64,000 nucleotides of DNA from Notamacropus eugenii (Eukaryota > Chordata > Mammalia > Diprotodontia > Macropodidae), in NCBI RefSeq assembly GCF_028372415.1, contig NC_092875.1, forward strand, positions 49,848,771 to 49,912,770, read 5' to 3'. Positions within the stretch are counted from its first letter, which is position 1. Each line of letters opens with the position of its first letter. Positions 45,570 to 56,660 of this stretch are shown here, in pieces. Position numbers and translations under genes: made by a program. The notes beneath the pieces were generated by a model. That model was not told where the DNA came from. It worked only from the letters and a program-made list of their open reading frames with translations, and did no database searches.

Positions 45570-46155
45570 AAAACTGGATGTTAAGGGGTATTTTAGAAGG
45601 GTTTTTTGGTCAGGTAAGGGTTGGATTCGATGGTCCCTTTCAACCTATTCTGAGATTCTGTGACTGAGTGTAAAGTCTCTAATCTACCCAAAATCTCTCT
45701 TTTTCACTGACCAATCTAGCAATTTTCTTTCAACAAGGGACTCAGTGCATAGACAGGCACACATACTATAAGCACATGTGTTCACACATGCACAATACAC
45801 ATGATCATACCCCAATGCATAAGGACATACAACATGTCCAGTCAGACACATGCTTGTATCTAATCCCTCATCTGGAAAAGTGGCTATTCTGTGTATTGAC
45901 AAAGGGCAGAACTTACATAGGTGTTGTAAACGGGAAGATTTAGGCTCAGTGTGAGGAACAACCTTCTCACAATGATAGGGGCCCTAAAATGAGAGGGCTT
46001 GTAAGGGAGGTAGTGAGCTGACTTTCCTCAGAGGTATTCAAGCACAGGTTGGATGACCACTTGTCAGGGATATTGTAGAGAGGATTCTGGGTCAGATATG
46101 GTCTGAACTAGCTGACTTTTAGGGTCCCTTCTAAATGTGAGATTTTGGAATTCTG
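45570..46155 (+). mobile_element. Two CR1/L3-like 3' tails
   Basis: 45570-45663 (ggtaagggttggattcgatg) and 45905-46155 (agcacaggttggatgaccac, ttgtcagggatattgtagag). 45663-45905 between them is unassigned. Confidence 0.6.
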
Positions 46156-46254
46156 GCACCCAGAGAGGACTTGAGGGTGTCTCTGTCAGTAGCAGACACT
46201 TGGGTTTTGAATGTCTCTAGCCTGGAGATTGGAAATTCCTTAAACTCTTGACTT

Positions 46255-46900
46255 CTGTTTTCACATCTATAATTACTAATAATATTTTTGTTTACAAGGT
46301 TCACAAAGTGTTTTCTGTACAGTAATCTTCCCAACAATGATACATTATGATTCTCATTTTATAGATGGAAAAACTGAGATTTAGAGGCTTAGTGACTTGC
46401 CTGTGGTCACACAGGTAGCAAGGATAATTGTAGGATTTTAGATTTAGAGATGGAAGAGATCTTAGAGATCATTGAATATACACCCTTTATTTTATAGACA
46501 GAAAAGTGTGATCTAAAGAGCTGAGGTTACTTGTTCAAGATCACGCAGGTGGTAAATAAGAGAGCCAGGTGTTTGCTTTTTTTTTTTAATTTAGGTTCAA
46601 GGACTCCAAATCCCAGTCTTTCTCCTGGAACCCACTATTGGATTGGAACCCAACCCTTTCTGGACTCCAAATCTGACACTCTTTCTACTATGGAGCATTG
46701 AACTTGGGGTCAAGAAGACCTTGGTTCAAAGACCAAGTCAGTTAATTATTAGCTGTGTAAGCCTAGACAAATCACTGAACCTTTTTTTTTCCTTCAACCT
46801 CACTTTTCTCATCTGAAAACAGGGCTAATAAAAACACAAACAAACCTGTAGTCTGGTCCTCACCTTTGAGAGATGTTATCAGGATCATGAGAGAGAAAGA
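46255..46900. mobile_element. Cluster of three SINE fragments
   Basis: 46255-46432 (-: ttctcattttatagatggaa), 46433-46700 (-: tagagatggaagagatctta), 46690-46900 (+: tcaagaagaccttggttcaa). Confidence 0.6.
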
Positions 46901-46966
46901 ACGTTTATACGTGTTTTACATTTTACAAACTCCTTTATATCCATTGGATTCTCATAAGACCCTATG

Positions 46967-47218
46967 TTGTTAATGAGTTGTTTCAATCAGCCGGACCCTT
47001 TGTAATCCCATTTGGGGGTTTCTTGAAAGAGATATGGGAGTGGTTTGCCATTTCCTTCTCCAGCTCATTTTACAGATGAGGAAGCTGAGGCGAACAGGCT
47101 GAAGTGACTTGCCCAGGGTCATACCTAGCATCCCTTACTAGTGTCTGAGGCTGAATTTGAACTGGAGTCCTCCTGACTTCAGGACCAGCACTCTGTATAC
47201 TGTGCTACCTAGTTGTCC
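46967..47218 (-). mobile_element. Mar1-type SINE with target-site duplication
   Basis: gggggtttcttgaaagagat, gtggtttgccatttccttct and gatgaggaagctgaggcgaa. aagaccctatg (46956-46966) and aagaccctgtg (47219-47229) flank it, an 11-bp target-site duplication with one change. The host is an older antisense MIR. Confidence 0.9.
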
Positions 47219-47332
47219 AAGACCCTGTGAGGCAGGTGCTTTTAATTTACTCCTATTTTACAGATGAAGAAAGTAAATCCAAGGAAAAAAGTTAAGTGCT
47301 CACTCTAAATTAGTTGACTTGAAAATTTAATC

Positions 47333-47515
47333 ATAGGACCATAGATTTAGGGCTGGAAAGGGCCTCTTAACGGTCAAGTCCAACGTTCTCATTTTACAGA
47401 AAAGAAAACGAAGGCTCAGTAGAGTAAAGCGGCTTGTCAGCATCTGAGGTGGGATTCAAACTCAGGTCTTCCTGAGTCACTGAATTCTGGTATTCTAACT
47501 CTGTGCACTTTATAT
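47333..47515 (-). mobile_element. MIR-type SINE
   Basis: gatttagggctggaaagggc, ttctcattttacagaaaaga and caaactcaggtcttcctgag. Confidence 0.75.
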
Positions 47516-48250
47516 CAATGTCAGTTATCATTATTGTACCAAGTTGCCTCTCAGTGAGTCTCAATGAGTCTCAGATGCTTTCTGAGGTTCCTTTCAACTT
47601 TTCTTTCTATGATACACTATGAGAAGAAGAAATTTGAGCTTTCCATGGAAATGTCTTGGAAAGAACCCCAGCAAATGACTATGTTTGATCTCTCTCACTA
47701 CAGTGAGCCCTTTAGGCTGGGCAGCAGCTAACCATGGTAGGAACCAATTCCCCAGGGCTGTCTCTAGCAACTCTTGACAATGAAGCAAACCATATGAACA
47801 GTCCCCTTGAATAAATATTTTTAGACCAGTTCAATTGAACATTAGAAGTGGAGAAGACCTTGGGAAGACCTTCAGGATACCACTCCATGTGAGGGAGATC
47901 GAGACCTCCTGGACACCCACTGCTATACAGAAAGTTTCGTAGAGAGGGACCAAGGTGGGCAAGAGTTCTCCTGGGGTATGATGAATATTAAAAGGAGAGG
48001 GAGGAACACGTCATCTAATAGCTTCCATTTTTAACTAATCTTCCTTATTAAGTAGGGGTGCTAAGCTCAATTATTTCTATTTGCAGGAGTACAAGTACTG
48101 TCAGCACCCCTGGAAAACTCCCCAGCTACCCTATCCTAGTTACAACTTCATTATTCACAAATCTTGAAGAAAAGAAAGTTCCTCTTGGCAGAGATGTGTT
48201 CATCCTGCATGGTTCCTATCCTCCAAAGTAGGCGTAGGCACACAACAGGC
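47515..48250. other. Mostly unassigned
   Basis: Beyond a possible SINE tail (ggttcctttcaacttttctt) at 47585, nothing recognised. Confidence 0.3.
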
Positions 48251-48775
48251 ACTCAGGAGGCAATGTGGTACAGTTGTAAATTTGGGGTCATAGTACCTGA
48301 GTTTGAATTGCATCTCTGCCACTTACTACTCTGTGACTTTGGGCAAGTGATCTAATATCTCAGAGCCACAGTTTCTTCATCTGTAAAATAAGAGGGCAGG
48401 ACTAGATGCCCTCTAAGGTCCCTTACAGCTCTGAGTCTCTGCTCCTTGGATATAGGTGCCTATGATCATTTTATCAAAACTTTGGTGGGTGCTTCTTTAA
48501 TCCTTTCTGAGGGCATTGGGGAAAAGGGGGTTGAAGGAGAAAGGGCAACTTTGGAAGTGTCCTTTCCCTCTTTGCCTAAGAGGAGTAAAGGCACCAGTGG
48601 ACTCTCCAACCGTGTGACCTTGGGCAAGTCAGTTATCCGATCTCTGCCTCAGTTTCCTCATCTATAAAATGGGGATAATAACAGCGTGTACTTCCCAGGA
48701 TTGTTGTGAGGATCAAATAAGATACTATTTGTTAGGTGCCTGCCCTACAATAGGTACTTATAAATAAATACCTCT
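48250..48775 (+). mobile_element. Two SINEs separated by unassigned sequence
   Basis: 48250-48440 (gtttgaattgcatctctgcc, ggactagatgccctctaagg); 48595-48775 (gaccttgggcaagtcagtta, ggattgttgtgaggatcaaa). Confidence 0.75.
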
Positions 48776-49013
48776 TTCCTCTCTTCTCCCCCATCTAATA
48801 ATAGCCTACTATCTTTGAGAGGGAGGGAGAAAAAACTGGTGTTAAAATTCTGATCAACACAGCAATTTTACCACACATAGTGAATTTTTACAGAAAGCCT
48901 GGCATATCTTCCAGAGGGTTTGAGGTAGAGAATCAGCCCTTAGGTTCTTTCTCTTTATTAATACTGAGTTGAGGTGCTTTACCTCCTCCAGGATGTGTAA
49001 TAATGATAATAAT

Positions 49014-49077
49014 GTTGGGAATAATTTGATACTATATAATATTGGGAATAGTCTTGATACTATATAATAATAATTTA
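49014..49077 (+). repeat. Tandem duplication of about 32 bp
   Basis: Two head-to-tail units share ttgggaata and ttgatactatataat with a few changes. Confidence 0.75.
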
Positions 49078-49167
49078 GGAGAAAGGAGGGAGGTCAGACC
49101 TGTTATTACAGTGGTCTAGGGAACTTTTAGTATGGAAGCTCCCTCTACAGTGTAATATGTTCTTTAG

Positions 49168-49625
49168 AGTTGCCTGGAGCCCTGAGAGATCACATGCTCA
49201 TGGTCACACAGCTAGTGTGCATCAGAGGCAGAATCTGAACCCAGGTCTTATTGACACAAGGCTATGCCTATCGATTACTTCTCTGTGTCTCTCTAATAAT
49301 ATTATGCTTTAAGTTAAGCACATTACAGACAATATTTCTTTTGAGCCTCACACCAATACTGTAAGGTATTACATATGTAGATATTATTATCTCCGTTTTA
49401 TAGATGAAAAAACTGAGGTTGGAGTGATTAGGTGACTAGATTCAAATCCTTACTACCTATGTGACTTTGGACAAGTCACATAACTTCCCCGGAGCCTCAG
49501 TTTCCTCACCTGTAAAATGAGGGTCTTTTCCAGATCTATGGACCCTGTGGCTTTCTGAGAGTCACATCGCTCACAAATGTCAGTCAGGATTCCTGACTCT
49601 AATTCCTAAGCCCTCTGTTCACTGA
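49168..49625. mobile_element. SINE cluster with one nested insertion
   Basis: 49168-49270 (-: cacagctagtgtgcatcaga). 49295-49436 and 49556-49625 form one - strand SINE interrupted by a + strand SINE at 49437-49555 (gactttggacaagtcacata). Confidence 0.6.
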
Positions 49626-49789
49626 ACAATCCTACCTGTTCCCAGGTGCCAGGGTGGAAACACCTAGAGGACCCAATCAATGGTCACGTGACTGCACCTT
49701 GCTACTGTGACTAAATGAATTGTATAAATCCTGAGTCCCTGATGTTGCCAAAGCAAACACTTCACTTAGTGCAAAGACCATGAAGAGGG

Positions 49790-50140
49790 TTTGTCAGTTA
49801 CTCTGAGTTTGTCTATTTCCCGGGAAAATGGCTCTCAGCTCCCGAGCTCCTGCTCTCTCCCTGCGGTGGTGAAAAGCCTATTTGAACCCCAAAGCAGCAG
49901 ATGGCTTGAGGCTGATTTATGGGGTCTGATGTAGATCTGTTAAAGCAAATTTAATTCTGAATACAATTTCATGTCAATTAACTTTGTTCCCAGCCTTGTA
50001 GGAATAGCAGTGAAGGGCTGAGGCACCACAGCCAAGTGGCCAAGATTTATGGAGCGGCCTCCCGTGTCCTGGAAGCAGCTAATTATTTATAATGATTCCT
50101 GGGGCTTTGACAGTGATCAAAGTTGGCAGTGAAGGCCAAG
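49790..50140. promoter_or_regulatory. Candidate conserved non-coding element with homeodomain and TCF/LEF-like sites
   Basis: No repeat match across about 350 bp. Features include agcaaatttaattctgaata, caattaactttg, TAATTATTTATAATGATT at 50080-50097 and the inverted pair CTTTGA (50105-50110) and TCAAAG (50117-50122). Base composition alternates between GC-rich and AT-rich blocks, as in vertebrate enhancers. Confidence 0.42.
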
Positions 50141-50264
50141 CCCCGCATGGGAGGGCAAGGATGACCAGCAGTGTACAGGAGCCTGGGGAGCTGACCAGCA
50201 GAGAGTTCAAGTGGCCAGGGAGGGCAAGAGTCAACTCCATTCAATAAGTCGATGTACCAGTGAA

Positions 50265-50580
50265 TAGGCAGTGTGGCAAAGTGAAGAGAGTTAGGAAGAC
50301 TCAAGGTCTCCAGAATATACCACCTGTGTGACCATGGGCCACCCAATTAACCCCTAAGTGTCCTCAGGCATTCTCGAAGGTTCTAAGACTAAAGCAGGTG
50401 CCCCACTGCAGTGGCAGAGTGAATTACCCTTAAAAAAAAAATCACAAAAATGCTCTAGGCAATAGAGATGCAAAGACAAAAGTGAAATTAATCTCTGCCC
50501 TCAAGGATTTTACAGTCTCCCAGGAGAAGAGGACAACAGGTTCCTCAACTAAATGTTACACAAGGAAAAGCTGGAGCCAA
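50265..50580 (+). repeat. SINE fragment and family A fragment
   Basis: 50265-50395 (gtgtgaccatgggccaccca); 50448-50580 (atctctgccctcaaggattt). Confidence 0.55.
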
Positions 50581-50589
50581 TGAATTTTT

Positions 50590-50750
50590 AAAAAATATTT
50601 TGATATTTGAAAAGTGTATTCCAATATCTTGAGTTCCTTTGTTATCCTATGTATTTTATTTTATGCTTTTAAAAGCATCATTCTGAGAAGGGGTTCACAG
50701 GCTTCAAGGCCCAAGGGGATCCATCATACAAAAATGATAAAAAACCAAAC
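50590..50750. mobile_element. hAT-like MER-type element fragment
   Basis: tcctatgtattttattttat and cattctgagaaggggttcac match a widespread mammalian element whose terminus reads like a hAT inverted repeat. Name uncertain. Confidence 0.4.
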
Positions 50751-50764
50751 CAAAAGAAAATCCT

Positions 50765-51190
50765 TTTGTAAAAAGCCTTTCTGGTCCCTCTTCATGGTAG
50801 TGTCTTCCCTCTGGAATTATTTCCAATTTATTCTGCAAACTATATTTGTACATAGTTGTATACATGTTGGACTGTGAACTCCTTGCATGTCTGACACATA
50901 GTAGGTGCTTAATAGAGGCTTACTGTCCTGACTAGAACCCACGAACTAATGACTGCCTGAACATGGGAAGCTTTACAAAGGAGGTGGTGTGAGATGAAGC
51001 TTGAAGAATTTTAATCACTTAACCATTTAGTAATCACCAACTGTATTTCGCAAAGAAATTGAAGTACTTCAGATCTTGAGAATATTACATTCTAGAAAAG
51101 ACAGGAAAATGAGGAGGGAGGGCACTCTAGACATGGGAATGGCTTTTTAGCCATGAACAGACAAAGGGAGATGGAGCAGTGGGTTAGAGG
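50765..51190 (+). mobile_element. L2 3' end and family A pieces
   Basis: 50765-50930 (ggactgtgaactccttgcat, gacacatagtaggtgcttaa). Family A at 50960-51010 and 51095-51190 (gagggagggcactctagaca). Confidence 0.6.
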
Positions 51191-51535
51191 GGAAAGCCAA
51201 TGTTCCAGTCTGGCCAGAAGGGATGCAGCTCCCGCCCAGAGTCAACCAGATGAGCAAATGCACAAGTCATCCCTGTTCCATCCCACAGCTGGAGGCAGGA
51301 CCCCCTCTGTGTTTTGACCCTGACCCAGATGAGGGGGCTTAGAGTCCCCTTGGCAGGAAGTGAGTTTGAAGCTGTTAACTGGATGGGAGAGAGATGATTA
51401 AGTCAAAGTAGTATGGGGACCATAGAGGGTCCCTGGGATTACCATTCTGGGCTCAAGATTCTCTGGTTCCCCAGGTGAATGATCTGGTTTTCTACTTCAA
51501 GATTTGCCCTCATGAACATTGCTCTCTTCCTAACC
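51190..51535. other. Unassigned
   Basis: No gene or repeat recognised. Confidence 0.3.
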
Positions 51536-51775
51536 TAATTCACACTGGTAAGGATACTGTCGTTTGACTTTCATACTCCAAGAGGACCATGACATCAGGA
51601 AGGTGATGCCATGACTTGCAAGTGAATTGTGTTTAAGTGAGGCAGGGCTGAGCAAGGTCACTAGCCTCACTATTTCCTCTGGAGTTATCTGGGATGGCTT
51701 TTGCCATTTGTATCTCGGCCGCATATGGATCAGGACCATTGGAAGTGGGCCCTGGTGAGGATAGGAGAGGCACAA
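51535..51775 (-). mobile_element. Family E SINE with an RTE-like 3' tail
   Basis: On the - strand its 3' end reads cctgatgtcatggtcctctt then ggagtatgaaagtcaaacg. This parallels the last bases of the RTE-like LINE at 14740-14780 (gtcattttggtcctcttcaa, agacgaaggacaacaac). The rest (accatgacatcaggaaggtg, ttaagtgaggcagggctgag) recurs at 41690. Confidence 0.6.
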
Positions 51776-51777
51776 AA

Positions 51778-52025
51778 AAGGCAGTTGGGTTTAGTGGATT
51801 GAACTCTGAACCTGGAATCAGGAAGACATGGGTTTAGCCCCTTTCTGAGTTCCCTTAGTTATGTGAACCTGGATAAGTCACTTAACTACCTCATCTGAAA
51901 ATGGAGATAAACATATTTATACTCATTTCACAAGTCACAGAGTTGTTACAAAGATCAAATCATGTAACGTGTCTAAAGCATTTTGCAAATCCTAAAATGC
52001 TATATAAATGTCAATTATTATTTCT
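51778..52025 (+). mobile_element. Near full-length tRNA-derived SINE
   Basis: gaacctggaatcaggaagac, ggataagtcacttaactacc, agttgttacaaagatcaaat and ctatataaatgtcaattatt. Confidence 0.8.
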
Positions 52026-52289
52026 CTAAGGAAAATTTGGCAGCAGGAATTGCTGATACCAAGTGGGAAGGCGACGGTCTATTCCTTTCTGGAAAGGGAA
52101 AATACAGTGTTGAAGATGGGGGAGGAAGGGGAGGAGTATGGCAAGGAGACTTCTGAATTCAGCATTGATGAGGGCATCTTGGTCCCTGAAACACAGGACT
52201 GAGACCATAAGGCAGACATTGGGGTAGAGGCCTCTAGGCTAGCAGTAGCGCTTGTACAGTGCTAGAGAATTGCCTGTTTTCACATCTAT

Positions 52290-52560
52290 CTGCTTTCATT
52301 TCCCAATCCATTATCATTCACCCAGAGTTATAATGTGATGAATATCATTGTGTGCAAAGCCATTTGATGCACAGAAATCACTGGAGCTGCTGCCTCTATT
52401 TGCAATATAAAATTGACTTGGTTGGTGGGGAGTGGGGGTGGGGGAAAGGCAGAAGGTGATTCATGCAATTTATCTCCAATACAGTCTCCCTGGAAGCTTG
52501 ATTAATAAAACGCAGCATCCTGATGCTGATTATCTAATCAGTTCTTTGGCTATATGTCCT
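52290..52560. promoter_or_regulatory. Candidate conserved non-coding element with two interlocked perfect palindromes
   Basis: The stretch is repeat-free and unusually rich in homeodomain-like TAAT/ATTA cores. At 52513-52528 CAGCATC-CT-GATGCTG is a perfect dyad. At 52526-52541 CTGATTA-TC-TAATCAG is a second perfect dyad sharing the central CTG. Nearby are gcttgattaataaaacg and ttatcattcaccc. It looks like a developmental enhancer; the function is inferred. Confidence 0.45.
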
Positions 52561-53288
52561 GCAAAAGTGTGTTTAGCCACAAAGGTGGGTAAACGTATTT
52601 CCTTCCAGAAGATAAGTCATCCAGATTTTACCTTCTCCAGGGGTTTTCAACCCTGTCCATGGTCCAGTGCTTTTCACACATATGCCTGGACACAACCGCT
52701 CAGCATCTACCCTACTTCCTCCAAAGGAGACAAGTCAAAACAAACAAAACCAGGTAGGGAAGGCAAGCGCCTTCTAAGTATTGTCACTGGGAGGCATTTA
52801 AGAAACTGCCAATCTGCTTGGTTCCCCCATCCTGGCTGGCCATTTAGTTTTGAAAAGAATAAAAGAGGACTGCAGAGGGATTGGAAGTGAATATTGATGG
52901 TCTCCTCCACAGGAAGATTCTAATAAATCTGCAAGGTAATCTCCCCTGCTTATCGTCCTGCTAATTTCTCTCTCTTTAAGACCTTTGATCATCTAGAGAA
53001 AAATTACTTTGGAAATGAATTGTCCCTTCCCACCCAATGGTAAAAGGTAATGCAACCTCGAAGTTACCAAGTGGTTAGTTGTGGAGAAAGAAGCTAAGGT
53101 GGGGGATGAGAAAAACCCTGACACCTGATCCCAACTCCAAGTACTCAGTCCCTCCCAAGGCCTTTTCTAACTGGTGGTCATCTTCAGGAGGCTAGCTGGT
53201 GTCATCATAACAATAGCTAATCTTAAATCGTCCTTGACATACTTTAGCTTATTTGTGGCATACAACAACTTGGTTAGGGAGAAATATT
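52560..53288. other. Unassigned, repeat-free
   Basis: No repeat recognised; may extend the regulatory island at 52.3-52.6 kb. A 152-codon frame from 52432 runs into it but lacks protein-like features. Confidence 0.3.
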
Positions 53289-53690
53289 GTTCTTCAGTAG
53301 TTTCAGTCGTTTCTGACCCTTGGTTCCCCCGTTGGGGGTTTTCTTGGCAGAAATAATGGAGTGGTTTGCCATTTCCTTCTCTAGCTATTTTACAGATGAG
53401 GAAACTGAGGCAAACAGGGTAAAGTGACTTGCCCAAGGTCACACAGCTAGTAAGTGTCTGAGTCTGGATTTGATCTCAGGTCTTCCTGACTCCAGGCCTG
53501 GAGCTAACAAGTGTGAGAAGTAGGATTTGCATTCAGTTCCTAATGACTCCAGAGCTAGCGCGCTCTCCATTGGACCACAGTTAAGTGACTTGCCTCAGGT
53601 CACCTACATAAATGTGAAAGGTGGGATTGGACCCCAAATGTTCCCTGATACCAAATCTAGCATTAGCCTCTATTCTGGTGAAGTCCAACT
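53288..53690 (-). mobile_element. Mar1-type SINE and a second SINE fragment
   Basis: 53288-53507 (gggggttttcttggcagaaa, ggtttgccatttccttctct). 53507-53690 (ttaagtgacttgcctcaggt). Confidence 0.8.
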
Positions 53691-53727
53691 CAATCTGAAA
53701 CGGATGCCTGCCTGTGGCACATGTCGC

Positions 53728-53838
53728 ATTGTATTTTTATTTATTTGTTAAACTTTTCTCAATTACATTTTAATCTGGTTTCCTGCAGCACTCCGGAGCT
53801 TGGTGGCTGGCCCACTGGCCTGGAGTCTGACACCTCTG
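53728..53838 (-). mobile_element. hAT-like element D end with terminal inverted repeat
   Basis: tttttatttatttgttaaac, caattacattttaatctggt and the end gtctgacacctctg, which in reverse (cagaggtgtcagac) resembles hAT termini. Confidence 0.5.
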
Positions 53839-53874
53839 TTTTACTCCAAATTGTCCTCCGGCTGCCCACAGACT

Positions 53875-54040
53875 CCCTCCTGGTCTTGGAATGGACTCCA
53901 GTAAACCCAGGTTCAAATCCTGCCTCACTAGCTGGGTCATTTTGGACAAGTCATCTGGGAGACAACTATACCCAAACCAATATTAACTTACGGCAGATAA
54001 AAAGTTTTGCACACTTTAAAGTGATATAGAGATGTCAGTT
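53875..54040 (+). mobile_element. MIR-type SINE
   Basis: ccaggttcaaatcctgcctc and cattttggacaagtcatctg. Confidence 0.55.
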
Positions 54041-54965
54041 TTGTGTCTGTCTCCTGTTTCTGAAGTCAGCTCTCTGGGAACTAGATCTCATGGCTCCTGT
54101 CTTGTCTCCTTCAGAACCTCTTTACAGGGTTAGCACTCAAAACGAGGCAGGATGTGGGGTCTATAGAACTTTCTACTCACTGAAACTTTTGTCCAGAGAA
54201 AATAGCCCCGAAAGTACCATTGGGACGTCCCTGGCTTTCAAACCTCTGCCCACACTAGGTTCTGTCCCTAACCTGTCACTCCCCGTAGCTCCTTCTCTTC
54301 CCTTTGTTTTGGGGTGGTGAGCACCAGGTTCTCTCAGTCTCTGGGGCTCCCACCTCACAGCACTATTGTGATGATCTCTGTAAAATGCTTATTCCATAGA
54401 TCCTGGCATATATGGAAGAGGCACCTTTTCCCTCCTCTTCATTACCAGGGTTTCTTCACAATGTCCACATTCTTTATCGGTACCCCCACCCCCAGAACCT
54501 CCTTTGAATCAAGGAGTCCTTGATACATCATACTCAATGCTTTGCTCATTTTTTCCTTTACCTTTCTCCTTGGTGGTAAGCCATCCTCGATCCTCCCTCA
54601 TGTGCCCCAGGGAAGGCTGACATGGGGGCAAGGGGCACCTACCAGGTGTCTAACTGCCCTAGGGCCCTAAGTGCCAGAAGCAGGCCTAGTTTTACCCTGA
54701 TCAGTGCATTATTCAGGTATCCTGCCTTACCTTTCGTCCTGGAAGCTGCTTCATGTGCTAAATCCCTAGGAATAAGAGAAGGAAACTGGAGGTAGCCTGG
54801 AGGGAGGCGTGTGTGTATTCAGTGTTCTCGGTTCTATAAGTATCACAGCCCCACCCCTTCACCTTAATAGGGCTGGGAGTGGGGGAAGACTTATCACAGC
54901 CTCTACTAGATGAATGGGGACTAGGAGAGCTGGTTGGAGGATTTGGGATAATTCAGCCTAGGAAA
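54040..54965. other. Mostly unassigned
   Basis: A SINE tail fragment at 54350-54415; otherwise no gene or repeat recognised. Confidence 0.3.
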
Positions 54966-55615
54966 GGTGTCTTACTGGAAGTCAGGGTGTTCAACAAATG
55001 CTTTTGAAAACCTCCGAGTTCCAATGGCTGTCTTTGACACTTACTAGTTGGGTGACCCAAGCGTACATCTCCTTTTATGAAGAAGCCTCATTTTCCTCAG
55101 CTTAATAATAAATAAATTCCTCCTAATGATAGGTCAGAGTAACTGACAAAGTTGTTGTGAGGTTCAAAGGTTTTGGAGGAGGGGGGAGGAGGCAGTGAGT
55201 TGATGGGGCAAGTTAACAGAGCCAATAAGGTGGAAGAGATGGGACCCTTTTGCACCTGTCAGCCAGAAGTAGGATGGGTCCATCTGTGATGAGGGTCCCA
55301 CTATAACTGTAATTGATTTCGGGTGTACTGCTCAGAGACATTGGCCTGGGGGCTGAGGAACACTGTGAGGATACACATAGGCTTTTGCAGGGGGAGTGTG
55401 GGAAGGCCTGCTTCCAAACACAAAGCTGAAGGTTACCTCCTCACCCAAGGAGGCAGAGATTTGTATTTGAGAGTGAATGTCCCTGACTCATCCAATCCCG
55501 CGGGTAGGAGGGTGTTTTTCTCTATCCAGTCCCCCAACAGAAAGACAGCGAAGTCAAGTATCTTTCACAGCTTCAATTTCCTTATCTGTAGGACATCTAA
55601 CCCCTAACAGCCCTA
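54965..55615 (+). mobile_element. Decayed SINE and a second SINE tail near the CpG island
   Basis: 54965-55170 (gacacttactagttgggtga, agttgttgtgaggttcaaag); 55540-55615 (cttcaatttccttatctgta). The sequence between shows nothing recognised. Confidence 0.45.
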
Positions 55616-56534
55616 ACGGCCTCTGCGCCAGGGTCTCTCCTCCACCCCATCTAAAGCGAGGGGGTTACAGTTCCCTTTGAGGGGTGGAGCCCTAGTCCTT
55701 GAGAAATTACAGTTACACTCTGGGAGGTCAGGGTCGGGGCCACCCAAGAGGAGGGAAAGTCTCTCTCTACGGTCCTAACACCAAGGATTCACCTGCCTGG
55801 GGCAAGGGGGAGGGAGCTGCCTCGGGGGTAGCCAGACTCATCCCCGGGTAGGAGAGGGTTAACTCTGCGGGGTCCCCAAGAACCATCCCTCCCCGGTGAG
55901 AGCCTGGGAGCTGTGGCGCCCCCTCCCCCAAGCTCAGTTAATGGAAAACATGGTCCCCGGAGGGGAGGGCTTTCTCCCTCCTCTGAGGCTGAGGACGCCA
56001 GGGGGAAGGAGGGGTAGGTGGGAGGGGCCGACCAGTGGGAGTTCTGCCCCCCTCCTATTTTGTGATGGCAGGGGAGGCCCAGGGCACGTGCCCCTCTTCG
56101 ACCCTCTCCCCACAAACCAGGAGTCGCCCCGGGCTCCCCACGGTCCCGGGGGCACCTTCCAGGAGGGATGGGGCGGGGCGGAGGTTGGGGAAGGAGGTCC
56201 CCCTCTACCAAGGGGCGGGGCCACAGCGGGTTATTCCAAACACACCACGGGGGGGGTCATGCTTGGTTTCCAGAGGGGGCGGGGCCGCTCTTGGGTTCTC
56301 CTGGATTTGGGGGAGGGGGTCCCCGAAACCCCAAGATCCCGCCAGTGCCAGCACTCTCCCCGGCTCAGGGGCTCGCCAGCCTAGTCCTCTTTGGGGAGGT
56401 GGCGAGGACGTAGAGGCGTGGGTTTGTCTGGGCGGGGGCTGAGGCCTGGGGGAGTCGCCCACCCCCCCGCCCTCCCCTGGGGACAGTAGGAGGCGGCCCC
56501 CCGGCCCCGCCGCGCCCCCGCCCGGGCTCCCCGG

Positions 56535-56660
56535 CCCCCGAATAAAGTCCCTCACTTCCTTTGGTAATTACAGGCTGGCGGAAATACGTCAGTTGTTATC
56601 TGCTCTGGGCTTTGCTGCACTGTACAATTCAGAAGGAGAGGAAATTTCCCCCCTCCGCCC
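56535..56660. promoter_or_regulatory. AT-richer, factor-site-dense block inside the FBRSL1 CpG island
   Basis: Within very GC-rich sequence there is a block of about 125 bp with ordinary base composition and no repeat similarity. It contains ttcctttggtaattacag, a CRE-like tacgtca, cagttg (MYB-like), ttatctg (GATA-like in reverse) and aaatttccccc (NF-kB/REL-like). Such a contrast inside a CpG island usually marks constrained promoter sequence. The individual factor assignments are motif matches only. Confidence 0.5.

Noticed and set aside
1..55800. GALNT9 exons expected by human synteny
   Set aside because: I looked for glycosyltransferase-like exons on the - strand and recognised none; the gene probably lies further left.
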